Of a DNA stretch of 64,000 nt, positions 32,714-44,376 are shown in pieces. The stretch spans positions 744,001 to 808,000 of the forward strand of contig JAEUWY010000002.1 in NCBI GenBank assembly GCA_022059125.1. Reading direction: 5' to 3'. The first letter of the stretch is position 1. Every line of letters begins with the position of its first letter. Both the position numbers and the translations under genes were made by a program. The notes under the pieces are model-generated. The model was not told the origin of the DNA and searched no databases. It was given only the letters and a program-made list of their open reading frames with translations. The DNA is from Corynespora cassiicola. Its lineage: Eukaryota > Ascomycota > Dothideomycetes > Pleosporales > Corynesporascaceae.

Positions 32714-33819
32714 CTAACGGAAGTAAGGTGGCGTTGTGGGCTTCGCGACTAGCCATGCTTCATCGAGCGCCTGAACCACCTCTTCGGGTAACGGGCCTTT
32801 CTCAAGATCGCGGAGGTTGCCCTCCAACTGCGGGAAGCTCGACACACCGATGATAACTCCGTCATTGCCACCCTTCGCCCTGGTCTTAAGAGCTGAGTGG
32901 TGGATCGTCCACCTCAGCGCAATCTCGAGCAATGTGAGGTTGTGCTTCTCGGCCACGAGCTCAATGAGTTGTAGGGCCTCGAACGTGGCGTCTTTGAAAT
33001 AACGCTCACGGTACATTTGTCCGGACTTCTGGCTTGTGTTGGAGTATCGGCCCTCCTGGGGAACAATGTCCTTGGACTTGATTTTGCCGGAGAAAATTCC
33101 TCCTGCGAGCGGGTTGTAAACGACGATGTCGAGACCGTATTTACGGCAAGCAGGGATAAGCTCAGACTCAATTGAACGCGCTAGGTTTCAGTCAGCAGTT
33201 GTGCACACATACCTTTTGGCTCCACACTTACTGATAGCGTTGTACATGGCCTGGTAAATGGTTGGCTTGACCCACCCCCTCTCCTTGCAGATAGTGTACA
33301 CCTCGGCAAGCTCCCAAGCGGCAAAATTACTCAATCCCAGCTGAACGAACTTCCCCTCCTTGTGTAGTTCATTTACAGCCTCTAGCGTCTCCTCAAACGG
33401 CACGGAATGATCAGGTGCATGCAAGTAGAAAATATCGACAGTATCCGTTCCGAGTTCGCTAAAAGATTTGTAGGCGTGTTCCTTCAATCTATCCTTCTTG
33501 TGGACGCCAGGCTCATATGGGTAGACCTTGGTGGCCAGAGCAAAACCTCGTTCCTTCCACTTGGCGTCGCGCGTCCATGCCTCCTGTTGGCCGCCAACGT
33601 ACATGCGGGCCGTGTCAATCTCATTGTATCCCCGGCTTTGAAAGTAATCAAGATGCTTTGTGAACTCATTGAAGTCCGTGATACGTGCACCAGATGATGC
33701 ATCAGGACCTGTGCGCAAGCATTAGCGCCATCGCTGGAGATGAAGGTCTCGAAGCTCTTACCGAAGGTCATCAATCCGAGGACGATGCGGTCCTTGGGGT
33801 TTTGTGCGACGAGAGGCAT
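32714..33819 (-). CDS. Aldo/keto reductase, AKR7 type
   Basis: The three exons are 33819-33762, 33708-33232 and 33180-32714, totalling 1002 nt and 333 aa. It resembles the AKR7 group (the aldehyde reductases named after aflatoxin dialdehyde reduction), which are NADPH-dependent cytosolic enzymes. The conserved tetrad is visible: Asp and Tyr in EIDTARMY, Lys in ALATKVYPY and His in FYLHAPDHS. The segments GLSNFAAWE, YNPLAGG and the NADPH-binding VIIGVSSFPQLEGNL are also present. All junctions restore family motifs, for example YNAITRSIE across the second intron. Confidence 0.9.
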
Positions 33820-35165
33820 TTTGTCAGATGCTAATCGATGGAATTATGGTGTTACAGGCTGGGGAAGGCAGCTTGCAGAGCTTATGAGAGAATGTCTTTT
33901 CCGATAGCGGGGGTGCTGCGACACCCCGCTTCGGAATTAAATTATTGTTTCCGAAGGGTCGTCTGCAACACTAACCCCTATCGCCATGCATTCGAAATCG
34001 GAATCCACAATGTCGTCATTTGATGATGATGCGCCTTTGCTCAAAGCACTATGATTCGGCAAAGAATTAAGATTTTCAGCCTCAAAGTATGGCTTGAATT
34101 CCGACTGGTTCCAAGAAAATGGCAGGACGCAAGAGACAACGACACTAATGGATAATGAAGATATTTTCCCATTGATTAGCAATCCAACAGCTTTGTAACA
34201 CTTGATGATAGGATACTCTACCCAATGAATATGCAATGCGGATGGTTCTATAACCTCATGTGCATTACCCAGCCCTACACTCCTTTTGCAATTGCAGTAA
34301 AGTTCTGAACTTCTGCTTCTAGATAGAAGCCGGGTTAAATCCCCGAGATTAGGGAACAACATTGGCTTTGCTCTTGAAGAAAACTCACAAGCTGTTCAGA
34401 TGAAAGGAATTGACAGATATGAATATCGCAGAATGTATGATGCTACTAATGCGGGGGCATGAAAGTCGGGCTTTGATGTTCGCCCGACAGGCTTTGGCCC
34501 AGCATAAGTTGAACGTTGCTTGGATCCCTTGGTTTAAAGTCTTCATTTTACTTGTAGATTCTAGCACGACGGAGTGAGCTCTTGGAAAATCAAGAAAAAG
34601 ATTTGCACGGTATGTACGGACATATTTTTAAAAAAAGGCGGTGATTGTTGTTTGCAGAGGACCTGTCTTGACAAACGGCCATCTTCAAAAGTCAAGGAGT
34701 GATTGTAATTGGATCTCCAGCATCATGTGGAATATTTCTGAGCCTTCGTTTTTTCTATAACGCCTTGGGGCATCTAGGGGGGATACATGGGATAACTGTT
34801 GTTGCTCCCATCTTCACCCCGCTTTGCAAAACCCCAGATGGGCAAACCGGGTTAACACTAGAGCTAAACGGGAAGGGCCATGCGAAACGCAGTATCCTAA
34901 CCTCATTCACACGCCGATAGCCTCAAATCCAGACGCTGTCCGTTTATCATACCTCCCCAGGATGCATTTCCAAGTGTTCTAGCCGACGTCTACTCGCAGA
35001 AAGAACATACCGCTTATCGCAGCCGGCAGCGACGCGGAATGCACTCCGCAGAGTTATCTCTGGTAGAGATAAGAGCCTGGGTGGCCAAACCTGGACGATA
35101 GATTTAGTATATATCTCCTCACGCTTGCTGGCTTGAGCTCAACTGTTCAGTTTCCATCCAATATC
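33820..35165. other. 1.3-kb divergent spacer between AKR and MFS transporter genes
   Basis: No gene is supported. The minus-strand frame at 33937-34362 has no recognisable domain. The region must contain the promoters of both flanking genes. Confidence 0.4.
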
Positions 35166-36854
35166 ATGGATTCCGATCACGCGAATTGGACGCCTGGTAC
35201 TGTCCAGCTCGAAGATTGTACGCTCGGCAAAACTGTCGCATAAGATTCCTGCTTTGCTGACTTTCTGGAAGTGCAGCGAAATGGTTCAACAATTATTTTG
35301 CAGCCGACGCCAACGGCTGACCCGAACGACCCTCTGGTGCGTCAACAGCTCCCCAAAGCTTCCCATGACTGACTTCAATCGAAGAATTGGTCCAAAGCTC
35401 GGAAGGCTGTAAACTTCACGTTAGCAATCTTCTATACCTTATTTACTTTTGTACTGCTGGATATTGGCCCCGTCATCTGGGGCACCCTCAACGAGGAGCT
35501 GGGCATCTCTTTCCAGAACTTGAACAACTCTTTCGCGGCCAACACGTCCGGTCTAGCAGTCGGATGCATATTCCTCCTCCCGATTGCGCACAAGTACGGC
35601 CGCCGCCCGTTGTACTTGGTCAGCCTTGCAGTGCAATTTGCTTGCTCTATTTGGTTTGCAAAAATGAACTCGAACTGGGAAAACATTTTGATAAGCGTCA
35701 TAGCTGGAGTAGGAGGCAGCGTAAGCGAAGCGATTGTGCAGATGACTGTGGCGGATATCTTCTTCGTTCACCAACGTGCGACAATGAATGCGATCTATTT
35801 CTTCGCGGTCACGGCGGGCGCATATCTTGCTCCAGTTGCAGCCGGATATTCAGCAGCGTCTCAGGGTTGGCGTTGGATTTGGTGGTGGTCGGCCATTTTC
35901 CTCGGAGTTAATCTGGTCGCGGCAGTGTTCTTATTCGAAGAGACGAAGTACACAATTACTCTCGCAGCAGTACCACGCTCGGGATCCGTGACTGAGAAGT
36001 TTCACGAGAAGGATCCCGAGAAGGTTGGCCCAGAAACTCTGCAGCGGACGGAAACCTCCAACAGCCTAACGTTCCCGAAGCGCGCCTACCGAGACCGTCT
36101 TTCTCTTTTTACGAAGACGCCGACACCTATATTCCGACACATGTGGCAACCGTTCGCTATTCTTGTACAGTTCCCGGCCGTTATGTACACCAGTCTCATG
36201 TATGGGAGCCAGTTGGCATGGTTTAGTGTGGTCAGTACAACAGCATCGACTTACCTTCTCGAGGAGCCGTACAGCTTTGGCGTAGCCGGAATCGGCCTGA
36301 TGAATCTCGCCCCATTCGTTGGCTGCGTTTTCGCTTCCGTTATAGGAGGTCCCCTTACCGATAGGTACATTCTTTGGAGAGCCAAGCGCAACAAAGGCAT
36401 CTTCGAACCAGAAATGCGCTTACATCTGTCGCTGTGCGCCATAGTGCTATGTCCGGCGGGAATTCTTCTATATGGTCTATCCCTTGCCAAAGGATACCCA
36501 TGGATGGTCCTCGCAGTAGGATACGCCATGTACGGGTTCGGCTGGACCTTAGTAGGAGACCAGTCATTGACATATCTTGTGGACTGCTATCAGGACATCA
36601 TTGGCGACGCACTCGTCGCTGTAGCTTTTGTGAGGAACGGCATCGCAACCATCATTGTGTTTGCCGTGACTCCGTGGATAAATGGCCTCGGGCTGTACAA
36701 CTTTTTCATAAGTGTTGGTGTCATCGCGCTAGTCTGTCTTTTGACGACTATCCCAATGATTTGGTTTGGAAAGCATTGTCGTGGTTGGACAAGGGAGAGG
36801 TACGGCAGGTTCGCGAAGGTTCAGACCAGCACGAGGACATTTCTCGGGCAGTAG
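35166..36854 (+). CDS. MFS transporter (DHA1-type, drug or small-molecule exporter-like)
   Basis: The three exons are 35166-35217, 35272-35336 and 35385-36854, totalling 1587 nt and 528 aa. The N-terminal cytosolic segment has the common PTPTADPNDPLNWSKARK motif, rebuilt across the second intron. Twelve hydrophobic helices follow. The loop 2-3 motif reads AHKYGRRPLYLVS, and the large central loop (about residues 250-310) is charged. The sequence places it among DHA1-like fungal transporters that efflux drugs, polyamines or metabolites. Substrate is unknown. The first exon is short (52 nt), and its splice choice rests on frame and the family motif. Confidence 0.85.
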
Positions 36855-38501
36855 CACCGAGTGGGCAAGGCTAGATGTATTAGGCAAATGGAAGCAAATC
36901 TTGTAGCATGCCATCGTGGATTTTTGGGGACGGCGAGCTTCCAGAGATTTGTTGGCTCGGCAGGCACTGCTGCTGCTTGGCTCAGCCTGCTGCGGTGACT
37001 GGCCCAGACAGGCAGATGAACGCTGCCGATCTCGTGTCCTGCCGCGCTCGTTCCGAAGTTACATTCACGAACTGGTCGCCTCCCGCTAGGCTCTTCCGTC
37101 TACAAAGGCAACGGCCCCATTGTCAAGTTGTCAGAGCACCGCCATTCGCGCCTTAATGCTGAGGTCATTACTGCCCCAAGTCGTGGTAAGCAGGCCGCCG
37201 TCCACCAGATGATGCCCAGCGTTCCCCATGCAGATGCGAGGCGGGAGGCTTTGCTAGATTTGGCAAGCTGTGGGTCCCCACTGCACACCACCACGATGGT
37301 CGGAGGAAAGAAGGCCACCTCTTGCAGGAGTGGATTGGCCGGTTAGGAGTCTCCACCAACGCCATCAAGCAAGGGAAGCGTGGAGGCGGCGAAGCAGTTG
37401 TCTCGTGGGCGGCTGACACGCAAGGCGCGAGAAACCGGAATGCAGCAGCAACATGGACATGGACGTGGCCGTGCCGCTGTCGGCGGAGAGCTTCTGGACG
37501 GATCGATAGCAGTGGTGTTGAGTTGCTGAAACTTGATCAACCGGGTTCGCGGCGACGTTCACGCTCGCTTAGCTGGAGGCTCCGCGATTGGTCAGTGAAC
37601 GGGCCGATAACGATAAGGAACCCCGGACGACGTCAGCTGGTCTCTAGCTCAACAATTCCCAACCCTCCCTCCGCCCACGGGCTGCAGCTAGCATGTCCGT
37701 CACCCGACTAGAGCCTTTGCAGCTTCGTCAATATCGCTCCCAGGATCGTCCCGCGCCCGGCCCGTCCGTCTTCTGTACAGCACAGGTGCCACGTATCTTA
37801 CGCAGGTACGCACACTTTGGGTGCAGGAAGGTCATCAAAGCCATCTCAAAGGAGCCTGTGGTTCCATATAAGACCCGCCCGTCGCCCCTCGCGACCCTCG
37901 CGGTGACGCTGAGGGCTCTGCATACCGTTCTGCCGCAGCAAAGGCCCGCAGCGCGCCGGAAGATGAGTCGATCAGCTGGAGCCGGGACTGGTCATGCGGC
38001 CCTGTAAGCCACTCTCTGCAAACTTACGAATCAGTCACTTTCCCACACACCATCAGGCACACTATGGTCTGATTGGAGCGCATGCCCACGATACAAGGTA
38101 CTTTGTATGAATCCTTTCTTGATTTAGCTTCTCGCCATGCAGTCACATTGCTTTATTGGAATACGGCTTCAACACGCCGCTCCAGTGCCCGCCAGGCCGG
38201 CCCAAGCGCGCTTTCTACACATGAGATCATACTACCCTATCTGACACTTTACGCTTCCTTTCGCCCTTTGCTTCTACTGCCTTGCTTTGAAACACCCAGC
38301 CTGTCTTTGTTCGTGTCTATTGGTTTATTGCCCCCCAATCCATAAGTAGCTCCTTGCATCCCTCCGTTGTGCGCGCAACCCGGCATCGCGGCCATCGCCG
38401 AACTTCGGTCTCTCTATGCAAACAGTCACCAAACCTTCGACCCCGCATATTGGACGCAACTCTTCGGCGCATAGCGATCCAAGACCTGTTCTAGGATCGC
38501 T
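36855..38501. other. GC-rich gene-free region, likely leader of the gene at 38502
   Basis: No domain-bearing frame was found. A TATA-like CATATAAGACC at about 37863 and a GTAAGC...CAG intron-like stretch near 38007-38056 suggest that transcription of the next gene may begin here and include a spliced 5' leader. Confidence 0.35.
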
Positions 38502-38508
38502 ATGTGCT
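38466..38508. promoter_or_regulatory. Stem-loop that contains the start codon at 38502
   Basis: The arm 38466-38480 pairs with 38494-38508. It has an 11-bp perfect core (CATAGCGATCC with GGATCGCTATG), extends by G-U and G-C pairs, and has a 13-nt loop. The ATG at 38502-38504 sits in the 3' arm. Confidence 0.6.
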
Positions 38509-39497
38509 GGTGTTTCCCCTTCAATCTTTCTGCCAACAAAAAGCGCAAGACCTCGTCGTCGACAGAGAAGAAGAAACGGGACCGCCCTGCCGCGGAACAC
38601 CTGCGCGGAAATGGAGTTCCAGTCGTCGCCGAAGTACACGAGAAGCGCAAGTCAAGGGAGACGCCGAAGAGGAGGAGACCGAAAGAGAGTGTAGCTCCGC
38701 GCTCACCACCGAGAAGGGAGAGAGAGCAACGTCCGCGAGAGCAGTCCCGGCACCACGATACATACAGAAGAGACGAGCAGTATAGGCCGGCCCTCAACGT
38801 GCAAGTTCCTGAAATGTGGCATCGATCTGTCGACCCTGGTAGCGCCAACTCTTCCCAGGAGATGCTGTTGAATCCGCGGCCGCATAGGAGCCAACACCAG
38901 AGGCAAAGACACCCAAAGCGGACGTCGCAAACGACATTGCGAGGTCGTGGCGCGAAGCGCGACCCTCCCAAAAATTCAAAATCAAAGAAGAATCTGCGCC
39001 ATGAAAGTTCCAGGGGCTGGTCATTGTTTGCGCCGTCTCCACCCAAGACTCCAAGGAGAACTCATCATTACCAGAACTTGGAGTCATCGCCGCGCAGCCA
39101 TCGATCCTCAAGGCAACAACATTCAGCCCAGCAATACCAGGAGACACCTGAAGCTTCCTCGTCCTCTTCCCAGCATCGCCACCAGCGTTCGCGTCAGCAC
39201 GAGAGACAACCCGCCAGCTCGCGCCAGGCTCGGTCGCGCACGCCGAACATGGGAGCTCGTCGTGTCCCCGACCGCCGCTTTGCTGTTCTCGCCGCAACAA
39301 ACCAAGCGTTGGAAGACCTGCGCCGTGAAGCGTTTGCGCAAGCTTCCCCGCCACCCCGCCGCGAGCGGCTACAGCGTTACCAAGGAACCACCATTCCTAG
39401 TGCTTCGATTCCATTCCATTGGGACTGCGTGAGCAGCTCACAGACATCGGCAGGCCATGCTGAGTCCAGTACGCGCCACAGGCGCCCAAGGAGGTGA
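38502..39497 (+). CDS. Hypothetical highly basic low-complexity protein
   Basis: A 331-aa open frame begins MCWCFPFNLSANKKRK. The rest is rich in Arg, Ser, Gln, His and Pro, and no folded domain is recognised except perhaps the segment RRVPDRRFAVLAATNQALED near residue 255. The two cysteines at the N-terminus could be lipid-modified, which is speculation. Length and the lack of stops in a region of moderate GC support a gene. Composition bias makes false coding possible. The start codon is buried in a stem-loop (38466-38508). Confidence 0.5.
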   Translation: MCWCFPFNLSANKKRKTSSSTEKKKRDRPAAEHLRGNGVPVVAEVHEKRKSRETPKRRRPKESVAPRSPPRREREQRPREQSRHHDTYRRDEQYRPALNVQVPEMWHRSVDPGSANSSQEMLLNPRPHRSQHQRQRHPKRTSQTTLRGRGAKRDPPKNSKSKKNLRHESSRGWSLFAPSPPKTPRRTHHYQNLESSPRSHRSSRQQHSAQQYQETPEASSSSSQHRHQRSRQHERQPASSRQARSRTPNMGARRVPDRRFAVLAATNQALEDLRREAFAQASPPPRRERLQRYQGTTIPSASIPFHWDCVSSSQTSAGHAESSTRHRRPRR

Positions 39498-40531
39498 TGT
39501 GAGGTCGCATCCAATTTGTGGAGCGCGTGGTCGACTAGGATGGTGCTGTCCTCAGCTTACCTTCACGTGCTCGACTGCCGGAATCGGGTCCGGTAAGGCT
39601 GAGACTTGCATTCGGGATGGTGCATAAGGGTCTATCATCGTTTCCATGCCTGCATATAGTTCATGTTTCCCCAGTTTGGTTATGGAATGTCTATCATTGG
39701 TTGGATACCCGCATACCTTTTTCTTGCAAGTATATCTTCATTCGTTAGGGCTTTGATTTTCCTGGTCTTCCTTCATATACCCCTGCATTAATAATCGACC
39801 CTTTCGCGTACCTCGGTTTTGGATGGCGTTTTGTGGGCTCATATAGAGGTATTGGCGTTGGTTTGATGGTTTCAAGTATACATACTACAAGAGTAAATTT
39901 AATTGGCATCGTCATATGGCATGCAAATTATGGGTTGGAACAAGGGACTAGGCGCCGAGATTCAGTGACCTTTCTCAAAGTTATGAGAGGCTATCACGAG
40001 TTGGTACATTATATTTATAAACGGAACTAAAGACAGCTGCGAGAATTACTGTGTAGTAGAAGTGATGCGACCTCAGAGCTTTTTGAAAGATTAAGATACA
40101 CGTAAGACTCATTAACCAACCAGGATGTAGTAGAAGGACGGTACATCGAAGTATTATAAACACTGCTTAGTAAAAGATTCATTTGTATGAATCTTAGGCA
40201 GTAAACAGCTCTTTATGATGGAATTTAAGATATCTATAGAGAGTAGCAGACCCATAGGGCCCCCCACTAGAATGCACACTTAGCTGATTTCTTGACTAGC
40301 CTCTTTAGTGAGACTGAAATACCTATAATCTACAGAATCTATCATCAATGCCACTAGAGACAGTAAAAGAATTGATATTGAAGTTGAACATGTGTACTAT
40401 CATGGCTGTTCGAGTCAAAAAGGGGATGCGCATGCACGACCCAAGCTTCGCTGGGTAACACAATACGAACGCCCCCATCACCAAGACTCATCAATCACTA
40501 TATGACTCTCTGACATTCTTTTCATGTCATC
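39498..40531. other. AT-rich intergenic DNA
   Basis: No gene is supported. Base composition shifts to AT-rich from about 39600 onward and stays so to about 43900. Confidence 0.45.
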
Positions 40532-41617
40532 ATGGGTGTCTCAACTAGCTCCCTGAACAATATGACTTCCCCCGCCGTTGTCGCCTTGCCAGCCATACAT
40601 ATCCTTGGCATAGATTGCATGTATGGCTTGGTCTATCGTAATGGTTACATAGCAGCTCTCATTGAACTAAGAGACCACGGCCCTTATTTTTTACCAGGAT
40701 CGAAAAATCTCATACTTACTCGCTTGACTGGAATCAAGCCGCTGGACCGGATGTTGACGCTGGCGGTCGTCATGTTTGCCAACATTACCAATGGGTCATC
40801 GCCAGCGTTATCTCTGTACGATTTCTACTTTGCTGGCCAACTTGTGGGTATCTTCACAGTTTTAGGCATAGAAGGCTTGAGAGAAGGAAATTCCGGAGGC
40901 ATGATGGCTTTGTAAGGACCCCTTGCCGCTTTTCATGTTGCCTCTAACAGCTTCAAAAGATATCCGGTGTGGGGTTGCTTGATGCAAGGCCTGGGCTACC
41001 GCTTCGCCATGCCCCCTTGGTGCATAAACCATTTAATTCACTCGAAAACAGCTAGCAGCTACAACCGAGATTTTACCAAGAGCATTCGCATCAAAGATTG
41101 CACATCTCTCAAAACTCTACCCATGGCACTCACTGTTGGATATATAGTTCCTACCGTACTAATGAAGGCTCTAGTCCCCTGGAATATACTTCATCAATGG
41201 TTAGGCTGTTTGTGGCAAGGACTTCCGATTTGGGTCTTCCTCGCTCAATGGGCTCTCAAAAAGTTGCCTGAATCTAAATTGAACCGGCCCAAAAAAGTTA
41301 GCCGGACTCATTTGTTGGAATATGCTTACCGATTAGCCCTCCTTTCCACTAATGTTTCTCATTTAATCACTTTGGCAATCATCGGAGCCAAACGCGCCTT
41401 TCCTTGGCTTTGCTCCCCTTTCGTGCGAGACTCAATCACATTGAAGAAGGTATTTTTACCACAAAGCTTTAGAAATCGTGGCCCAATGAATTCCATAACT
41501 GAGGCTATACGTAGCTTCTTTCAGTATGACCAGTACGTGGGGTCTCTTTCCGCCATGGTTTGGGCTTTCGCGTTGCAAGCCTTTATCATGAAGAATGGGG
41601 TGAGGTCGAAGAGTTAA
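40532..41617 (+). CDS. Polytopic membrane protein of an uncharacterised fungal family
   Basis: The two exons are 40532-40911 and 40951-41617, totalling 1047 nt and 348 aa. The 39-nt intron (GTAAGG...AACAG) is short. About seven hydrophobic helices are visible. The motifs HGPYFLPGSKNL, TGIKPLDRMLT, the helix start FYFAGQLVG and the YPVWGCLMQG stretch after the splice recur in a fungal membrane family that I have seen near secondary-metabolite clusters. Its biochemical role is unknown to me. The protein ends soon after YDQYVGSLSAMVWAFAL. In another frame downstream (about 41634-41740) lies a GPSGALVAILWNRD-like hydrophobic segment that could be a lost or mis-spliced last exon. Confidence 0.65.
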
Positions 41618-42769
41618 ATTCACCTGATTATCAGATCGGTTGGTACCGGAATCATTGCAGGGCCATCTGGCGCCCTTGTAGCTATATTGTGGAACAGAGA
41701 CCACGCGATACTTGCGGGTGATGCCCAGGTGCCCAGGTGACTTATGATGAGAAAGTTCGAGATTTTGGAAATTCGCTAGGAGCGCTGTATAAGCGACGTC
41801 AGATGAATAATTCATTTGTCTATGTGAATATTTAAGACGGTAGAGTATATGGTCGATACCTTGGTAGATTCCGTCCGCTGAGTTCATTTCTTCATTATTA
41901 TTCGTCATCTTATTTTGTTTTGAACAGATTTGGAATTAAGACTACTATATTTTATTAAATCTTCTGGGGTATTGGTATGAGAGAAGAACATCTAAGGTCG
42001 CCTAGCTAAGATAATTTTTTCAAGATCTAACAGAATAAAACATAGCAGGTCTCGTAGGCGAGCCAGCAACATACTAGCCTTGAATTGGCCAGAACAATCA
42101 CATGAGCCTTTTGCCTTTGTGATTATACAGTGAGGCTTGTGGCCAAAACGACAGGTGGAGTGGATGTCCTGTTAAGTGTCACAAATGTAAGGAAGGATTC
42201 TTGCATTATGGTACCACATATTGTTACACTGTTGATCCCCGCTGTCAGCAATATAAAACTGAGAACCGACATCAAAGTACGTTACGTACCACAATAGGTC
42301 GTACAACTTGCATGAGAAAAATATGGATTACGGACGTGTGTTACATTTTGTCACACTTCAAATATTTTTAAAGTACTTGCTTATGCTGGAGGTGCCACAG
42401 AAAAAGCGGTACGTAGGAAGTTTGGAATAGTCGAAACTTAGAGTGATAGACGCAAGCAAGTTAAATAAGGCAACCAGTCAGCTGAAAATGCAACCAGACA
42501 TTTTTTTTTAAAAAAAGGCAACTATTCGCCTAGTAGAAGCGATCAGCCGGTTGAGCACAGAAGGATGATTGTGAAACTATTCATGTACCTTTTTACGGCC
42601 TTTCGTCCGAGCTGACTTGAAACTTACCCCAATAATCTGATATGAAAATTTGTCAAAAATCATATAAAAGCTGCAGGAATTCCTTCCAACTATTTATTAG
42701 TCCCATGAATTATCCATCCCTGATAACAATTCCAGTGGCTCGCCTACACAAACTTGTATTCCACTGAAG
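41618..42769. other. AT-rich intergenic DNA
   Basis: I see no gene apart from the possible out-of-frame terminal exon of the preceding gene (about 41634-41740). A T9A7 palindrome-like tract lies at 42501-42516. Confidence 0.4.
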
Positions 42770-43093
42770 ATGCATTTCACCACCACGGTCACATTTTTCT
42801 TATTTGCTACATGCACAAGCACCCTGCCGCTCTCCAGGAGAGATGAGACAGGAGCGCAAGCACTGGCTACAATGACTTTGTACTCGGGCAAAAACTGGTC
42901 TGGCGAATCCGTCGGCCTTACGGTCGTAACTCAGACGCAATGCTGTCCGTCGAAAGCCCCATTTACAGCGTATTTATGAAACATGAATGACTTTTAAATC
43001 ATATAGATAAACTCAAAGAAAGTGGTTGGGCCGATAGGGCCAACTCTGTTCGTGTTCCAAGCGGGTTCCGTTGCCGTCTTTGGGAGTATGTAA
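42770..43093 (+). pseudogene. Small secreted protein gene, probably decayed
   Basis: The uninterrupted frame 42770-42979 encodes 69 aa with a signal peptide and a segment YSGKNWSGESVGLTV ending in a Cys pair. A second piece at 42999-43093, in another frame, encodes VVGPIGPTLFVFQAGSVAVF. The two pieces look like halves of one small secreted fungal domain of the kind with SGxNxxG and GPxGP motifs. An 80-nt intron starting at GTAACT (42919) would join them in frame but would remove the Cys pair. The more natural donor at about 42955 leaves the halves out of frame. I read this as a decaying gene, with the spliced alternative open. Confidence 0.4.
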
Positions 43094-43853
43094 TTTCTGA
43101 TCAACAGGAAGAATAGGAGACTAATGCACATGATATAGTTCCAATAGTTGTGATGGGAAGAGCAGCCCAGATATCAACACCCCCGGAGCTCAAGAGCTTG
43201 GTGGCATGTCGGGCAAGGCGACAAGCTTCAAATGCTATCAGAATTGAAAAATGTAGCAGTCTCCGGCAGTGTTGGGAGATAATGACACTGCGTAATAATA
43301 GAATTGAAATCATTTCCAAATAGTGCTCGATCAAATATGGAGTCCCAATCGACCGTGCTCGGATAAGAATGATGGTTAGGGCCAGCACGATAACTTAAAG
43401 TAGGGGTTTTCACGAACTTGTTCATTCAACATCGTCGCCCCCAAGTAAAGTCATTGTTCAAATGTTGCAGATATCTAAGAAGAAGAATATTTCTTTTGTG
43501 AGATTGAGGGTTTGCAAGTGAGACTGCACGAATCATCCCTTAGTCCTGTCTGTTGCAGGTCCGAACTGCCCAGATTTTGCTCTTTCTCTCCATGTATATC
43601 CTTAGTTCAAGCTCACAGAATTAAATTTCGCCAAAATCTCGAAAAATTCAAATTGCTGCGTGCTCACTTGCGTGTAGGGAAGATGCGACATGGAACATTT
43701 GAAATTTATATTTTCTTGGTTATGGGGTATGACGTCATCTCTCGTGATTCCACATTGGGACCTTCTCCCCACTTTTGAATTTACCCCGACTTTTAGCAAC
43801 CGTGTCCTCCCATACCAAGAACTTGCAGCCCATAGCTCTTAAAGAACTTCTAC
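43094..43853. other. Intergenic DNA
   Basis: No gene is supported on either strand. The region is AT-rich and lies between the small secreted protein remnant and the 3' end of the RidA-like gene. Confidence 0.4.
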
Positions 43854-44376
43854 TCAATTGAGGTGTGCATGACATTCGATTTCGATGTCGGTTCCAAAAG
43901 GAAGAGCCGCAACCTGCACGCAAGTCCTGGCCGGCCTGGTCTTCGGATCAGGGAAGAACTCCAGATACGCCTCGTTCATCGGCCCGAAGTCATTCTTGAT
44001 ATCTGTCAAGTAAACGTTGCACTTGATGATGTTGTTGATGTCGGAGTTGGAGTCCTTCAACACGTTCGTGATGGTGGTCATCACTCTCCTCTGTTTCATT
44101 GGTTAGCCATTTCAAGTCGAGGTATGCTAATTGGCAGTTGTATACCGTTCGATCCTTGATATCTCCTTCAACTATCTTGTTTGTCTCAGGGTCAACGCCA
44201 ATTACTCCAGAGAGGTATACAAAGCCGTTGCTCTTGACTGCCGCAGAAAATGGCATGACAGCCAAAGGAGCGGGGCTTGCTTTAGTCTCAACAATTTCCT
44301 TTTTCGAGGACATATTGGAAGATGGTGTCTGTAATTGGTTGGTAACTTGCTGTAATCTCTCAGAAGTGGGAGACAT
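43854..44376 (-). CDS. RidA/YjgF/Hmf1 family enamine-imine deaminase
   Basis: The two exons are 44376-44146 and 44090-43854, totalling 468 nt and 155 aa. Family motifs are intact: FVYLSGVIGVDP, a GDIKDRTRRVMTTITNVL helix rebuilt across the intron, NVYLTDIKNDFGPMNEAYLEFF and the active-site Arg in RPARTCVQVAALP, then GTDIEIECHAH. RidA proteins are trimers that hydrolyse reactive enamines and imines made by PLP enzymes, in the cytosol or mitochondria. An inner Met at 44313 (MSSKKEIVETK) is a good alternative start. The 21-residue extension is not strongly presequence-like. Confidence 0.87.
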
